From UBA288 sp050178135 (lineage in GTDB: Archaea > Halobacteriota > Methanomicrobia > Methanomicrobiales > Methanospirillaceae): a DNA stretch of 64,000 bases. Below, in pieces: positions 16,049 to 24,883 of this stretch (its first letter is position 1; the number at the start of each line of letters is the position of its first letter). A model generated the notes under the pieces. The model saw only the letters and a program-made list of their open reading frames with translations, ran no database searches and was not told the DNA's origin. Where the stretch lies: assembly GCA_050178135.1 (NCBI GenBank), contig JBFXGJ010000007.1:12055-76054 (forward strand), in the 5' to 3' direction. A program made the position numbers and the translations under genes.

Positions 16049-18657
16049 TGATCCGCCTCCTGCCTGAGGCGATAGAGCGCCTGGAGCGCCTCGAACGGGG
16101 TCATCCGGTCGGGTTCCAGGGCACGGAGGGAGGCGAGAGCTGGGTGCTCGGGAGGCCTGCTGGGGTCGGGGTCGACCGGGAGGAGCATCTGGGTGTAGCG
16201 AACCCGGCGGGGGCCGGAGCCCGTCTCGCGCGCCGCTTCGCGCCGGACCAGGTCCGCGAGGATAGCACCGGCCCGCTCAATCACAAACGGCGGGACGCCG
16301 GCGAGCTCGGCGACGTGGACGCCGTAGGACCGGTCGGTCGCGCCGGGGATGATCGTCCGGGTGAAGATCACCGAGGAGCCGGTGTCCTTCACCGCCATGT
16401 GGTAATTGCGCACCCGGGGGAGCTCGTTCTCGGTCTCGACCAGTTCATGGAAGTGGGTTGCGAAGAGGGTCCGCGGGCCGCTCTTTCCCTTCCCGTGCAG
16501 GAACTCCAGGACCGCCCGGGCGATCGCGTACCCGTCGAGGGTGCTCGTCCCCCGTCCGATCTCGTCGAGCACGACCAGGCTCCGGGGAGTTGCGTGGACG
16601 AGGATGTTCGCGAGTTCGAGCATCTCGACCATGAAGGTTGACTGGCCAGAGGCCAGGTCGTCGAACGCCCCGACCCGGGTGAAGACCCGGTCCACGACCC
16701 CGATCGTCGCATGGTCTGCCGGCACGAACATCCCGCACTGGGCCATCACAGTGATCAGCGCCACCGCCCGCATGTAGGTCGACTTGCCGGCCATGTTCGC
16801 GCCGGTGATCACCAGGATCTGCTCGGTCGTTGCATCGAGCACGGTGTCGTTCGGGACGAACGGCTCGGTGGCACGCCGCTCGACGACCGGGTGGCGCCCG
16901 CCGCGGACCAGAATCCCGGTCCCATTGGTAACAACGGGGCGGGTGTACCGGTTCTCGACCGCGACCTCCGCCGTGCAGGCGAAGAGGTCGAGGAGGGCGA
17001 TCGAACGGGCGGTCGCCTGGAGGGCCGGCACCTCGGTTCCGATCGCCGCGACAAGGGCACGAAAGGCCTCCTGCTCTCGCTCGCCGAGCCGTTCGTCCGC
17101 GTGGGCGATCTCCGCCTCCTTCTCCCGGAGGTCCGGGAGGGTAAAACGCTCGCCGTTCGCGGTCGTCTGCCGCCGCTCGTACTCGGGTGGCACCTGCGCC
17201 GCCTGCGTGCGGGAGACCTCGATGTAGTAGCCGAAGACCCGGTTGTAGCCGATCTTCAGGGACCGGATCCCGGTCCGTTCGCGTTCGGCCTGCTGCAGGG
17301 CGGCGACCCAGTCCCGGCCGTTTGCGGCAAGGGACCGGAGTCGGTCGAGCTCGGGGTCGTATCCCTCCCGGATCATGCCGCCGTTTCGCGCGACCGCGGG
17401 GGCATCGTCGATGATCGCACGGGCGACCAGGCTGGCGAGCTCTTCGTGCCGGCCGAGCTCGGCACGGGCGGCGCCGACCAGTTCGGGGAGGGGAGCGGCG
17501 CCGTCGAGGAGCGCGGCGAGGCCGGGAAGGGCCTCGAGTGACCGGCGGAGTGCCCCCAGATCCCGCGGCGAGGCGGAACCGCAGGCGACCCTGCCGGCGA
17601 TCCGTTCCAGGTCCGCGACCTCGCCGAGCCGGCGCCTGAGGTCGCGCCGGACGGCGGTCCGATCGACGAAGAACTCGACCGCGTCGAGCCGACGAGCGAT
17701 CACCCGGGGGTCGACAACGGGGTCGACCACCCGTACACGGAGGAGGCGTGCGCCCATCGGCGTCACGGTCCGGTCCAGGACCGCGAGGAGGGTAGCCCCC
17801 TTCCTGTCGCCCCGGACCGGCTGGACCAGTTCCAGGTTACGGATCGTGATCGCATCGAGGACCGGACCATCACCCCCCTCCCCGACGAGCGCCAGGCTCC
17901 GGACCTGGGGAAGGGGCGCGTGGTTCATCGCCTCGGCGTAGGCGAGCGCGGCCCCTGCCGCAGCAACCGCCACGGGATCGGGCGTCGCCCCCTCGTCCTG
18001 GAGGCGGTGCCCGAGCAGCGCTTGTGCCGCCCCGCGGTCGAAGGCGGCATCGGCGGCGCGGGTCACCACGGTCTCGTCCGGGCCGAGGACCTCCAGGATC
18101 GGTCCCTCGTACCCGGCGGGGACGATGACCTCCTCGGGGGACCGGCGGGCCAGCTCGGCGAGCACGGCGGACCGGCCCTCCCCTGCCGGGACGGCGTACG
18201 CGGAAAACTCGCCGGTCGAGGCGTCGAGGAGGGCGATGCCGAGCCGCTCGGGAAAGGGTGCAAGGGCCATCAGGTAACGGGCACGGGGCGATTCGAGCAT
18301 CGCGCCGTCGACCAGTGTCCCGGGGGTGACGACCCGGACCACCTCGCGCCGGACGAGCCCCTTCGCCTTCTTCGGGTCCTCCATCTGCTCGGCGATCGCG
18401 ACACGGTAGCCTTTCCGCACGAGCCGGGCGACATACGAGTCGGCCGCATGGTATGGAACGCCGGCGAGGGGGATCCGCCTCCCCTCCGCGTCGGTGCCGC
18501 GGGAGGTGAGCACGATGTCGAGCTCACGGGAGATCGTCTCGGCGTCGGCACCGAAGGTCTCGTAGAAGTCACCCATGCGGCAGAGGAGGAGCGCGTCGGG
18601 GTGCTGGCGCTTCGCCTCGTAGTACTGGCGCATGCCGGGGGAGAGACCGTCGCTCAT
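16045..18657 (-). CDS. mutS: DNA mismatch repair protein MutS
   Basis: 870 residues from MSDGLSPGMRQYYEAKRQHP. The mismatch-binding motif is CRMGDFYETFG near residue 36, and the ATPase has GANMAGKSTYMR (Walker A), LVVLDEIGRGTST (Walker B region) and ATHFHEL. MutS recognises mismatches and small loops and recruits MutL. The start at 18657 is chosen over an in-frame extension to 18873 because the protein start matches the family and a TATA box lies about 30 bases upstream. Confidence 0.97.
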   Translation of the reverse strand: MSDGLSPGMRQYYEAKRQHPDALLLCRMGDFYETFGADAETISRELDIVLTSRGTDAEGRRIPLAGVPYHAADSYVARLVRKGYRVAIAEQMEDPKKAKGLVRREVVRVVTPGTLVDGAMLESPRARYLMALAPFPERLGIALLDASTGEFSAYAVPAGEGRSAVLAELARRSPEEVIVPAGYEGPILEVLGPDETVVTRAADAAFDRGAAQALLGHRLQDEGATPDPVAVAAAGAALAYAEAMNHAPLPQVRSLALVGEGGDGPVLDAITIRNLELVQPVRGDRKGATLLAVLDRTVTPMGARLLRVRVVDPVVDPRVIARRLDAVEFFVDRTAVRRDLRRRLGEVADLERIAGRVACGSASPRDLGALRRSLEALPGLAALLDGAAPLPELVGAARAELGRHEELASLVARAIIDDAPAVARNGGMIREGYDPELDRLRSLAANGRDWVAALQQAERERTGIRSLKIGYNRVFGYYIEVSRTQAAQVPPEYERRQTTANGERFTLPDLREKEAEIAHADERLGEREQEAFRALVAAIGTEVPALQATARSIALLDLFACTAEVAVENRYTRPVVTNGTGILVRGGRHPVVERRATEPFVPNDTVLDATTEQILVITGANMAGKSTYMRAVALITVMAQCGMFVPADHATIGVVDRVFTRVGAFDDLASGQSTFMVEMLELANILVHATPRSLVVLDEIGRGTSTLDGYAIARAVLEFLHGKGKSGPRTLFATHFHELVETENELPRVRNYHMAVKDTGSSVIFTRTIIPGATDRSYGVHVAELAGVPPFVIERAGAILADLVRREAARETGSGPRRVRYTQMLLPVDPDPSRPPEHPALASLRALEPDRMTPFEALQALYRLRQEADQ

Positions 18658-18685
18658 GCCGTCTCTGTATACGTCGACCCGGGCC

Positions 18686-18694
18686 GATATAACT
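18686..18694 (-). promoter_or_regulatory. TATA box of the mutS-mutL operon
   Basis: On the minus strand AGTTATATC lies about 30-37 bases before the mutS ATG, matching the distance of an archaeal TATA box with a very short leader. Confidence 0.5.
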
Positions 18695-18748
18695 GCCGCC
18701 ATCGCGGTCGCTCGACGGACGGGAAAGACGTGCGCGGCCCTGGACGGG

Positions 18749-19120
18749 TCACCCGCGCCCGGGCGAATCGTCCTCTGACACCCCGAGCACCTCCCGTGCG
18801 CGGCAGAGGAGTTCCTCCTGCCCGTGAACTTCCAGGTACGCGAGAAAGGCATCGACGGCACTGTCGCCCTCAAACCGGGCCCGCTCGATCACGCAGGACA
18901 GATCGAACGGGCAGACCTCCTTTTCGACGACATGGAGCGCTCCTTCCGGGCAGGCATCGACACAGGCGCCGCATCCGTCGCAGAGTCGCTCGTCCAGGAG
19001 CCTCGACGTCCCGTCGGGGATGGCAAGAGCATGGTTCGGGCAGTCCGGGAGGCAGAGCCCGCACCCGATGCACTGGCCCGGGTTGACCTCGATCACCGGC
19101 CGCAAGACCCGGGAGCTCAC
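18749..19120 (-). CDS. 2[4Fe-4S] ferredoxin-type protein
   Basis: 123 residues from a GTG at 19120; other in-frame GTG codons at 19144 and 19153 are possible. Two clusters are clear: CIGCGLCLPDCP and CDGCGACVDACP. The C-terminal helical tail (VDAFLAYLEVHGQEELLCRA) resembles that of the larger ferredoxin-like protein encoded just upstream, so the two look like paralogues, this one reduced to the N-terminal part. It is probably an electron carrier or partner of that protein. The reading frame continues upstream to 19498 but only as a shadow of the neighbour. Confidence 0.75.
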   Translation of the reverse strand: MSSRVLRPVIEVNPGQCIGCGLCLPDCPNHALAIPDGTSRLLDERLCDGCGACVDACPEGALHVVEKEVCPFDLSCVIERARFEGDSAVDAFLAYLEVHGQEELLCRAREVLGVSEDDSPGRG

Positions 19121-19196
19121 CGGTACACCCCCATCCGCCGGCACGTCGACCACCCGCTTCCGATGCGGAAGGGGGCGAGGGACTTCATCATGGATC

Positions 19197-20057
19197 TCAG
19201 AGAACCTCGCCTTGTATCGAGATCGTCTCTTCGACAATCGGTATGGTCTTACCCGACCGCGCGATCGCCCGGTCGACCACAGCCCGCGTCCCGGTGCAGC
19301 AGGGGACCTCCATCCGGAGGACCGTGATCGAGCGGATCTCGTGGCGCGAGAGGATGGCGGCCAGGCGCTCGACATAGTCGTCGAGGTCGGCGTCCAGCTT
19401 CGGACAGAAGATGATCGCGACCCGACCGCGCAGGAACTCCCGGTGGAACCCGGCCCGGGCGACAGGGACGCAGTCCGCCGCGATGAGGAGGTCCGCATTA
19501 TCGAAGTATGCCGCGCCCGGGTTCAGGAGGCGGAGCTGGACCGGCCACTGGCGGAGCTCAGAGACAGGGTGGTGGCCTTTCGGGCCCACTTCGGCGGACG
19601 GCCCGCGCTCGATGGACCGGGCGGCAGCCCCGGGGCACTCTCCCGGCGGGCACACAGAACCCTGCCGGGGGCCGCCAGGCGTGGTCCCTGCCAACCCGGA
19701 CCGGTGCTCCGGCACCGGGATGCCGATCTCTACCAGGTATTCCAGGGCCTGTCGGTAGAGGGCTGTCTCACCATGACCGACGAGGTGTTCGAGGTGCGCC
19801 CGGATAACGGCCTGCCCCTGCGGGACGATCTTCGCCATTACGGCCTTCTCGTCGTAGGGCTCCGCCTCACGCTCGATGACAGAGATTGCGCCCTCCGGAC
19901 ACGTCCCGATGCAGGCACCGAGCCCGTCGCAGAAGAGATCGCTGACGAGCCGCGCCTTCCCCTCGATGATCTGCAGCGCCCCCTCGGGGCAGTCCGGGAT
20001 GCACTCGCCGCACCCCGTGCACTTCTCTTCGTCAATCGTGATGATCTTCCGTCTCAT
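19197..20057 (-). CDS. ferredoxin-like iron-sulfur protein of anaerobes
   Basis: 286 residues. The first cluster motif CTGCGECIPDCP is complete. The second reads CDGLGACIGTCP, with Leu in place of one cysteine. After a helical segment comes CPPGECPGA (equivalent to the SGCPGS motif of this family) and a C-terminal domain with LLIAADCVPVARAGFH, IIFCPKLD and EVPCCTGT. Proteins with this layout are common in strict anaerobes and lack an established function; redox transfer is the likely role. It is followed by a short paralogue on the same strand. Confidence 0.78.
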   Translation of the reverse strand: MRRKIITIDEEKCTGCGECIPDCPEGALQIIEGKARLVSDLFCDGLGACIGTCPEGAISVIEREAEPYDEKAVMAKIVPQGQAVIRAHLEHLVGHGETALYRQALEYLVEIGIPVPEHRSGLAGTTPGGPRQGSVCPPGECPGAAARSIERGPSAEVGPKGHHPVSELRQWPVQLRLLNPGAAYFDNADLLIAADCVPVARAGFHREFLRGRVAIIFCPKLDADLDDYVERLAAILSRHEIRSITVLRMEVPCCTGTRAVVDRAIARSGKTIPIVEETISIQGEVL

Positions 20058-20261
20058 GCTGACCTCCAGGACTCCCTATCCGCAGGATTGCGGGATGGAC
20101 CCCGTGAATAATAACGGCTCTGGGGTCGTATTGAAGCCTGCGGTGAAGACACCGGTCCGGGAGAGGAGATCGCGCAGGAGGGAGGTGGGGACGGACGAAA
20201 GAACACCCATCGTGCGAAGAGCCGGCAGATGAAACAGATAGCAGAGACAGAGAGAGAAAAA

Positions 20262-20346
20262 TGCGAGGGAGGCGATTCGAACGCCCGAACTCCTGCGAGA
20301 CCAGGCCCTGAACCTGGCGCCGTTGACCTGGCTTGGCTACCCTCGC
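20262..20346 (-). tRNA. tRNA-Leu(CAG)
   Basis: 85 bases on the minus strand. Acceptor GCGAGGG pairs with CCCTCGC, discriminator A; the D arm has TAGCCAAG and the T arm GTTCGAATC. The anticodon stem CCAGG/CCTGG encloses TTCAGGG, giving anticodon CAG. A long variable arm (CTCGCAGGAGTTCGGGC region) fits a class II tRNA-Leu. No CCA is encoded. Confidence 0.95.
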
Positions 20347-20371
20347 GCCTGAATATATACGGGGGTCGGAG

Positions 20372-20379
20372 AGATAAAG
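20372..20379 (-). promoter_or_regulatory. TATA box for tRNA-Leu
   Basis: CTTTATCT on the minus strand lies 26-33 bases upstream of the tRNA 5' end, the normal archaeal position. A second AT-rich stretch, GTATATATTC, is too close to the tRNA to be its TATA box. Confidence 0.5.
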
Positions 20380-20398
20380 ATTGGTGTTCCCCAGACCC

Positions 20399-22078
20399 CT
20401 ATCTCTTCTTCCCGTTTCCATTCTGGAATTTCTTCAGCTCGGCGTCCCGGAGCTCGTTCCGCCTGATCTTGCCCGAGATTGTCTTCGGGAGGGTCTCGAC
20501 GAACTCGACCAGGCGCGGGTACTTGTAGGGTGCGGTCACCTTCTTAACATGCGTCTGGAGCTCCCGCACCAGCATCTCCGAAGGCTTGAAACCGGGGGTC
20601 AGGACCACGAATGCCTTGACCACCAGGCCCCGGATAACATCCGGGGAACCCACCACGGCCGCTTCCTGGACGGCAGGGTGCTCCAGCAGGGCTGACTCGA
20701 CCTCGAACGGGCCGATCCGGTACCCCGATGACTTGATCACGTCGTCATCTCGCCCGATGAACCAGAAGTAACCGTCTGTATCCATGCACGCCTTGTCGCC
20801 GGTGTAGTACCAGCCATCGACGAACGACCGATCGTTCTCCTCCTCCGAGGCGATGTACTCGCGGAAGAGTCCGACAGGTCGTGGGTCAAGGGCGATCGCG
20901 ATCCTCCCTTCCTGACCGACCTCAACTGGCCGCCCGTCGTCGTCGTGGAGCTCTATCGTCCAGCCGGGGGCCGGCCTGCCCATCGAGCCCGGTTTCGACT
21001 CCATGCACGGGAACGTACCGATGCAGAGCACGGTCTCGGTCTGGCCGTAGCCCTCGAAGATCGTGACCCCGGTCGCCTCCTTCCAGACACGGATCACCTC
21101 GGGGTTGAGGGGTTCGCCGGCCGACGTGCAGTGACGGAGCTCAGAGAAGTCGAACTTATCCAGGTCGGCGAGGATCAGCATCCGGTAGATGGTGGGGGGG
21201 CAGCAGAACGTGGTGATTGCGTACCGCTCGAGCAGGGGGAGGATCTCGGTCGCCTTGAACTTGCCCCGGATGTCGTAAACGAAGATCGCGGCACCCTGGA
21301 TCCACTGTCCGAAGATCTTACCCCACGCCGACTTCGCCCACCCGGTGTCGGAGAGGGTGAAGTGGAGGTCGTTGTGCTTCAGATCGTGCCAGAGCGCCGC
21401 CGTCACGATGTGGCCCAGGGGATAGGATTGGTCGTGGAGCACCATCTTCGGCTCGCCGGTCGTTCCGGAGGTGAAGAAGATGATCATCGGGTCGGTCGAC
21501 CGGGTCCGGGCCATGCCGGGCAGCTGGATCAGTTTGTGGGAGACCGGGGCCGGATAGGTCAGTTCCTCCACGTAATTGATCCAGCCCTCGCGGGAACCGT
21601 CGACCACCATCCGGCCCATGAGGGACTCGCACTCCGAGTAGATTGCATCGACCTTCGGGGCGGTCTCCATATCGGTGATCACCAGCTTGAACTGCCCGAG
21701 GTCGATCCGGTACCGTATGTCTTTGGACGTCAGCATGGTCGGGCCCGGGGAGACGACGGCCCCGAGCTTGATCAGGGCGAGCGTCAGGATCCACCACTCG
21801 GGGATCCGGTGGAGCATCAGCATCACGTGGTCGCCCTTGTGGATCCCGTATTTCAAAAGGATGTTCGCCGCGGCGTTCGAGAGCCCCATCAGGTCCCAGA
21901 AGGTGAACTTCTTCTCGTTCCCCTTCTGATCCGTCCAGATCATGGCGAGCTTATTCCGGTCCTTTCTCGCCCACTCGTCAACCACGTCGAACCCGAAGTT
22001 GTAGAATTCTGGGACCTCGATCTTGAAGTCCCGGCAGGCCTCGACGTAGTCCTTCATGTTGTGCTGATCCTCGCCCAT
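20399..22078 (-). CDS. AMP-forming medium-chain acyl-CoA synthetase
   Basis: 559 residues of the ANL superfamily. The P-loop is IIFFTSGTTGEPKMVLHD, then YGQTE, then DKACMDTDGYFWFIGRDDDV, and the C-terminal catalytic lysine in KTISGKIRRNELR. The N-terminus and overall likeness follow the medium-chain/2-methylbutyrate type (as in Methanosarcina MacS) more than acetyl-CoA synthetase. It activates a short or medium carboxylic acid to its CoA ester. In a hydrogenotrophic methanogen it may recycle branched acids; this is inference. It stands as a single gene after tRNA-Leu. Confidence 0.9.
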   Translation of the reverse strand: MGEDQHNMKDYVEACRDFKIEVPEFYNFGFDVVDEWARKDRNKLAMIWTDQKGNEKKFTFWDLMGLSNAAANILLKYGIHKGDHVMLMLHRIPEWWILTLALIKLGAVVSPGPTMLTSKDIRYRIDLGQFKLVITDMETAPKVDAIYSECESLMGRMVVDGSREGWINYVEELTYPAPVSHKLIQLPGMARTRSTDPMIIFFTSGTTGEPKMVLHDQSYPLGHIVTAALWHDLKHNDLHFTLSDTGWAKSAWGKIFGQWIQGAAIFVYDIRGKFKATEILPLLERYAITTFCCPPTIYRMLILADLDKFDFSELRHCTSAGEPLNPEVIRVWKEATGVTIFEGYGQTETVLCIGTFPCMESKPGSMGRPAPGWTIELHDDDGRPVEVGQEGRIAIALDPRPVGLFREYIASEEENDRSFVDGWYYTGDKACMDTDGYFWFIGRDDDVIKSSGYRIGPFEVESALLEHPAVQEAAVVGSPDVIRGLVVKAFVVLTPGFKPSEMLVRELQTHVKKVTAPYKYPRLVEFVETLPKTISGKIRRNELRDAELKKFQNGNGKKR

Positions 22079-22206
22079 ACGAAACAGTACTGGATTAGGC
22101 CCGGGGGGACATTAATTCTGCGCGAAACGGCCGGTTTTCCGGCCTTCAAATTGAGATAAAGGTTCTCCAGAACTATTATGTTTTAAAGGGCAGCATAGAT
22201 AGAGAG

Positions 22207-22761
22207 ATGGAAGAGAAACGATACGAGTCACTCAAGATCGAGAATATCGTCGCCTCTGGTGTGATCGCGGACTCGATCGATCTCGCCGATGTTTCGCAGC
22301 GGATCCCGGCCTGCGAACTCAATACTAAGCGCTTTCCGGGTGCGGTCTATCGTATCGAGAAGCCGAAGATCGCGTCGCTGATCTTCAGCTCGGGCAAGGT
22401 CGTCCTGACCGGCATCCGGGACCGGCAGGCCCTCTCCGATGGACTCGAGATCATTATGAACTCCCTCCGCGAGGCCGGCGTCGCCTGCTACGACGAGCCG
22501 AGGGTCGCGGTGACCAACATCGTCTGCTCCTACGACATCGGGAAGTACATCAACCTGAACAAGGTGGTGATCACCCTGAACCTGGAGAACATCGAGTACG
22601 AGCCCGAACAGTTCCCTGGTCTCGTCTACCGAATCAAGGACCCGAAGATCGTGGCGCTCCTCTTCAGCTCCGGAAAGATCATCCTGACCGGAGGCAAGAC
22701 CGTCGAGGACATCAAGCGAGGTCTCGACTTCCTCGAGCAGAAGCTCGAGTCGATCATGTGA
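22207..22761 (+). CDS. tbp: TATA-box-binding protein
   Basis: 184 residues made of two direct repeats of about 90 residues. Each repeat shows the TBP signature: IENIVASGVI with KIASLIFSSGKVVLTG, then VTNIVCSYDIG with KIVALLFSSGKIILTG. It binds the TATA box and recruits TFB and RNA polymerase. A TTTTAAAG stretch at about 22180-22187 is a possible promoter element. The acidic tail found in some TBPs is absent. Confidence 0.98.
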   Translation: MEEKRYESLKIENIVASGVIADSIDLADVSQRIPACELNTKRFPGAVYRIEKPKIASLIFSSGKVVLTGIRDRQALSDGLEIIMNSLREAGVACYDEPRVAVTNIVCSYDIGKYINLNKVVITLNLENIEYEPEQFPGLVYRIKDPKIVALLFSSGKIILTGGKTVEDIKRGLDFLEQKLESIM

Positions 22762-23287
22762 TGGACCTCCTCCGTCTCTTTTCTACCAGAAATGCCAACG
22801 GACAACGTCACTCTTGTCGTCGAGAACGGGTTGATGATTGAACCCGGTCGGGGGTGCCGATGATGGGTGGGGCGGAGAACACGCAGCGGCACCCTTCACC
22901 ACTGCAGCGGACGGTCTCCCGGCACCCCTCGTGCACCCCCTGGCGCGACCCCCGATCGCGGTTTTCCTCGTCAAGGTGATCGGGGCCATGGATCTGGTCG
23001 CAGTGCTGCTCGGGGGCATCCCCGTCTGCCCTGGCGCGGGAGCACTCGCCGCCCAGTGCCGGTTCGGTGCCCGCACCGCGGCAGGTCGAACGCGATCGCC
23101 AGGCTCGGACTGGTGCTGATCGAGGGCTTCGCATCCAGGTAGGGCGCGGTCGCTCTCTTCCCGACGGGACTGCTCGCGGCCCCCTCCCGGGGGTCACATC
23201 CAAGATGGGCTGCGCAGCCCCCGGATGGACACTCCAATCTCGACCGTCGTGGTGGCCTCGTCTTGTTCGACGATCGGATCTCCCACA
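22762..23287. other. gene-poor stretch after tbp
   Basis: About 526 bases with several overlapping open frames, none with recognisable protein features. The region follows the truncated dehydratase gene on the minus strand and may hold its degraded 3' part, but I could not see the expected motifs in any frame. A 14-base perfect palindrome lies at 23207-23220 (GGGCTGCGCAGCCC). Confidence 0.4.
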
Positions 23288-23677
23288 TCAGTCGTCATCG
23301 GTCACGGTCGTTTCGATGAGATCTGTGATGAACGCGGCGAACCTCCGGAGCTCGGAGAGGAAATACTCGATGGTCTCGAGACTTCCCGGTTTCTGCGGGA
23401 GGTCCAGGACGAAGGTGGGTCCGTGATCGGCGAGGACCTCGTTCATTTTCATCTTCCCATCGCAGGTTGCCCCGGCAGCCACCGCGTCGACCACCGCACC
23501 GAACGAGGACATGATCAGCGGACAGATGGTTCGCGGAGGCGATCGCTCCGCCACGGGGATCGTCTTCGCTCTTCCGCCGTGGAGCACGACCCGGTCGGCA
23601 CCCGCTGCAAAGACGAACCCGTCCAGAACATGGAGACAGAAGGCCCCGACGATCGTCGTTCCGTCCTGCCTCTCTCG
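23288..23677 (-). pseudogene. fragment of a 2-hydroxyacyl-CoA dehydratase D-component (HgdB/BcrC family)
   Basis: The open frame shows the family's N-terminal region: VLDGFVFAAGADRVVLHGG, then ICPLIMSSFG, then ATCDGKMKMNEVL, then FVLDLPQKP and ELRRFAAFI. These match the conserved cysteine-containing stretches of 2-hydroxyglutaryl-CoA dehydratase/benzoyl-CoA reductase subunits (CPLIKSS, TCDGKKKM, LPQ). Family members have 330-430 residues; here only about 130 codons exist. The frame is closed by TAA at 23678-23680 and by a stop at 23288, and the only usual start is a GTG at 23587, inside the conserved part. It is therefore judged a remnant, though a short expressed protein from 23587 is possible. 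Confidence 0.6.
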
Positions 23678-23926
23678 TTACAGCCGGACGAGACGGAGCT
23701 CGACGAGTCCCGGACCAAGTCGAGGCTCTGGAGAGAGGACGTTTTTGTGCTCAGACGTGCGTTTGAACGGAATTCTATTGAGGGATGCCGCACCCCTTAC
23801 GCCGGGTTGAAATCTCGCAGTGGTCTGTATTCCTCAATCCCACCGGGAAGCGCGCTCCCTGACCACGACGGGCACGGTGCACGGCGATGCAGGCATCCAC
23901 TGCAGATTCTGTTCCGGCCCCCACCA

Positions 23927-24499
23927 TCAGTTCTTCTGTGCTGCGATTACGCAGAAACCAGCACGAGAGTCCACTCCGGCCAGTCGAAAACCGGTCTCCG
24001 CGAGCAGCGCCTGCACGTCACCGGATGAATAGAAACGGGCACGGGAGAGGAACCGCCCTTTTCCGCCCTCCCGAAGATAGGCCCGGTGTATCCGCCCCCC
24101 GCGTTCGATGAATGCAACGATGAGGAATCCCTGGGAGATGAGGATTCGGCGGAGTTCTCTGAACGCCGTTGCCGGGTCTTTCAGAAAACAGATGACCGTG
24201 ATAAGCAGGACGGACGAACACGACCCGTTCCTGATGGGCAGTGCCTCGGCCCTGCCCCGGATGACCCTGATCCCCCTCCGACGGGCCATCCGGGCGAGGG
24301 CACGCGATGGCTCGACCCCGAGCGCGACCCCGAGGGGTGCGGCAAACCTCCCGGACCCGACCCCCACTTCGATGGCACGGGCGTCGAGCGGGGGAAGCAT
24401 CGCGCGGATACGGGCCAGCTCGGCGAGGTACTCGTCGCGGTGTTCGTCGAACCACCGGTCATAGTCCTTTGCGTACTCTTCAAACACATCCGGCGGCAC
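23927..24499 (-). CDS. class I SAM-dependent methyltransferase
   Basis: 190 residues, Methyltransf_11 type. Motif I is AIEVGVGSGRFAAPLG, the acidic position is in GVEPSRALARMARRRG, and RGRAEALPIRNGSCSSVLLI matches motifs II and III. The N-terminal FEEYAKDYDRWFDEHRDEYLAE is typical of small-molecule methyltransferases in methanogens. Substrate unknown. It lies 15 bases after the end of a conserved hypothetical gene on the same strand. Confidence 0.85.
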   Translation of the reverse strand: MPPDVFEEYAKDYDRWFDEHRDEYLAELARIRAMLPPLDARAIEVGVGSGRFAAPLGVALGVEPSRALARMARRRGIRVIRGRAEALPIRNGSCSSVLLITVICFLKDPATAFRELRRILISQGFLIVAFIERGGRIHRAYLREGGKGRFLSRARFYSSGDVQALLAETGFRLAGVDSRAGFCVIAAQKN

Positions 24500-24514
24500 G
24501 GACCCCTCCGGTCC

Positions 24515-24883
24515 TCACGCCCCGTAAAGGTGCTTCCGGACCCGTTCGCCGAGGGCCTGTTCCCGCCGCTTCAGCACGGCGAGGTCCTTCGGGCCCTTCC
24601 CATACGTGGTGAAGAGGACGTAGACAAAGTCCATCGTCAGGTCCATCACCTCTTTCTTGAACCTGACCTCGACGGTGGTGTCGCCGGCAAACCCCTTGAT
24701 GGAGAACCAGTCGGGCTTCTCGAACCTGTAGAACCCGTCCCCGACGCCGGGGAGCGATTCGACCTCGCCGAAGTCCCGGAGGTAGGTGAAGAACTCCGCC
24801 GGGACGGGGGCGTCGAGGAGGAACTCCTTCATGAAGGAGCCATCCGCACAGACCTTATGCCTGACCGACCGTAGAATTCGCAT
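24515..24883 (-). CDS. conserved hypothetical protein
   Basis: 122 residues starting MRILRSVRHKVCADGSFM; this ATG is preceded by GGAGG at a suitable distance, and the longer frame to 25006 overlaps the upstream gene without support. The protein is soluble, with KPDWFSIKGFAGDTTVEVRF in the centre and a basic C-terminal helix (LKRREQALGERVRKHL). I do not recognise the family. Its first 29 bases overlap the 3' end of the aminotransferase gene, so it is probably co-translated with it. Confidence 0.65.
   Translation of the reverse strand: MRILRSVRHKVCADGSFMKEFLLDAPVPAEFFTYLRDFGEVESLPGVGDGFYRFEKPDWFSIKGFAGDTTVEVRFKKEVMDLTMDFVYVLFTTYGKGPKDLAVLKRREQALGERVRKHLYGA

Noticed and set aside
20351..20360. 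GTATATATTC as tRNA-Leu TATA box
   Set aside because: It is only about ten bases from the tRNA 5' end; the CTTTATCT further upstream has the correct distance.
23207..23220. 14-base perfect palindrome
   Set aside because: Not next to a recognised promoter or gene and expected by chance at this GC content; noted only in the gap entry.
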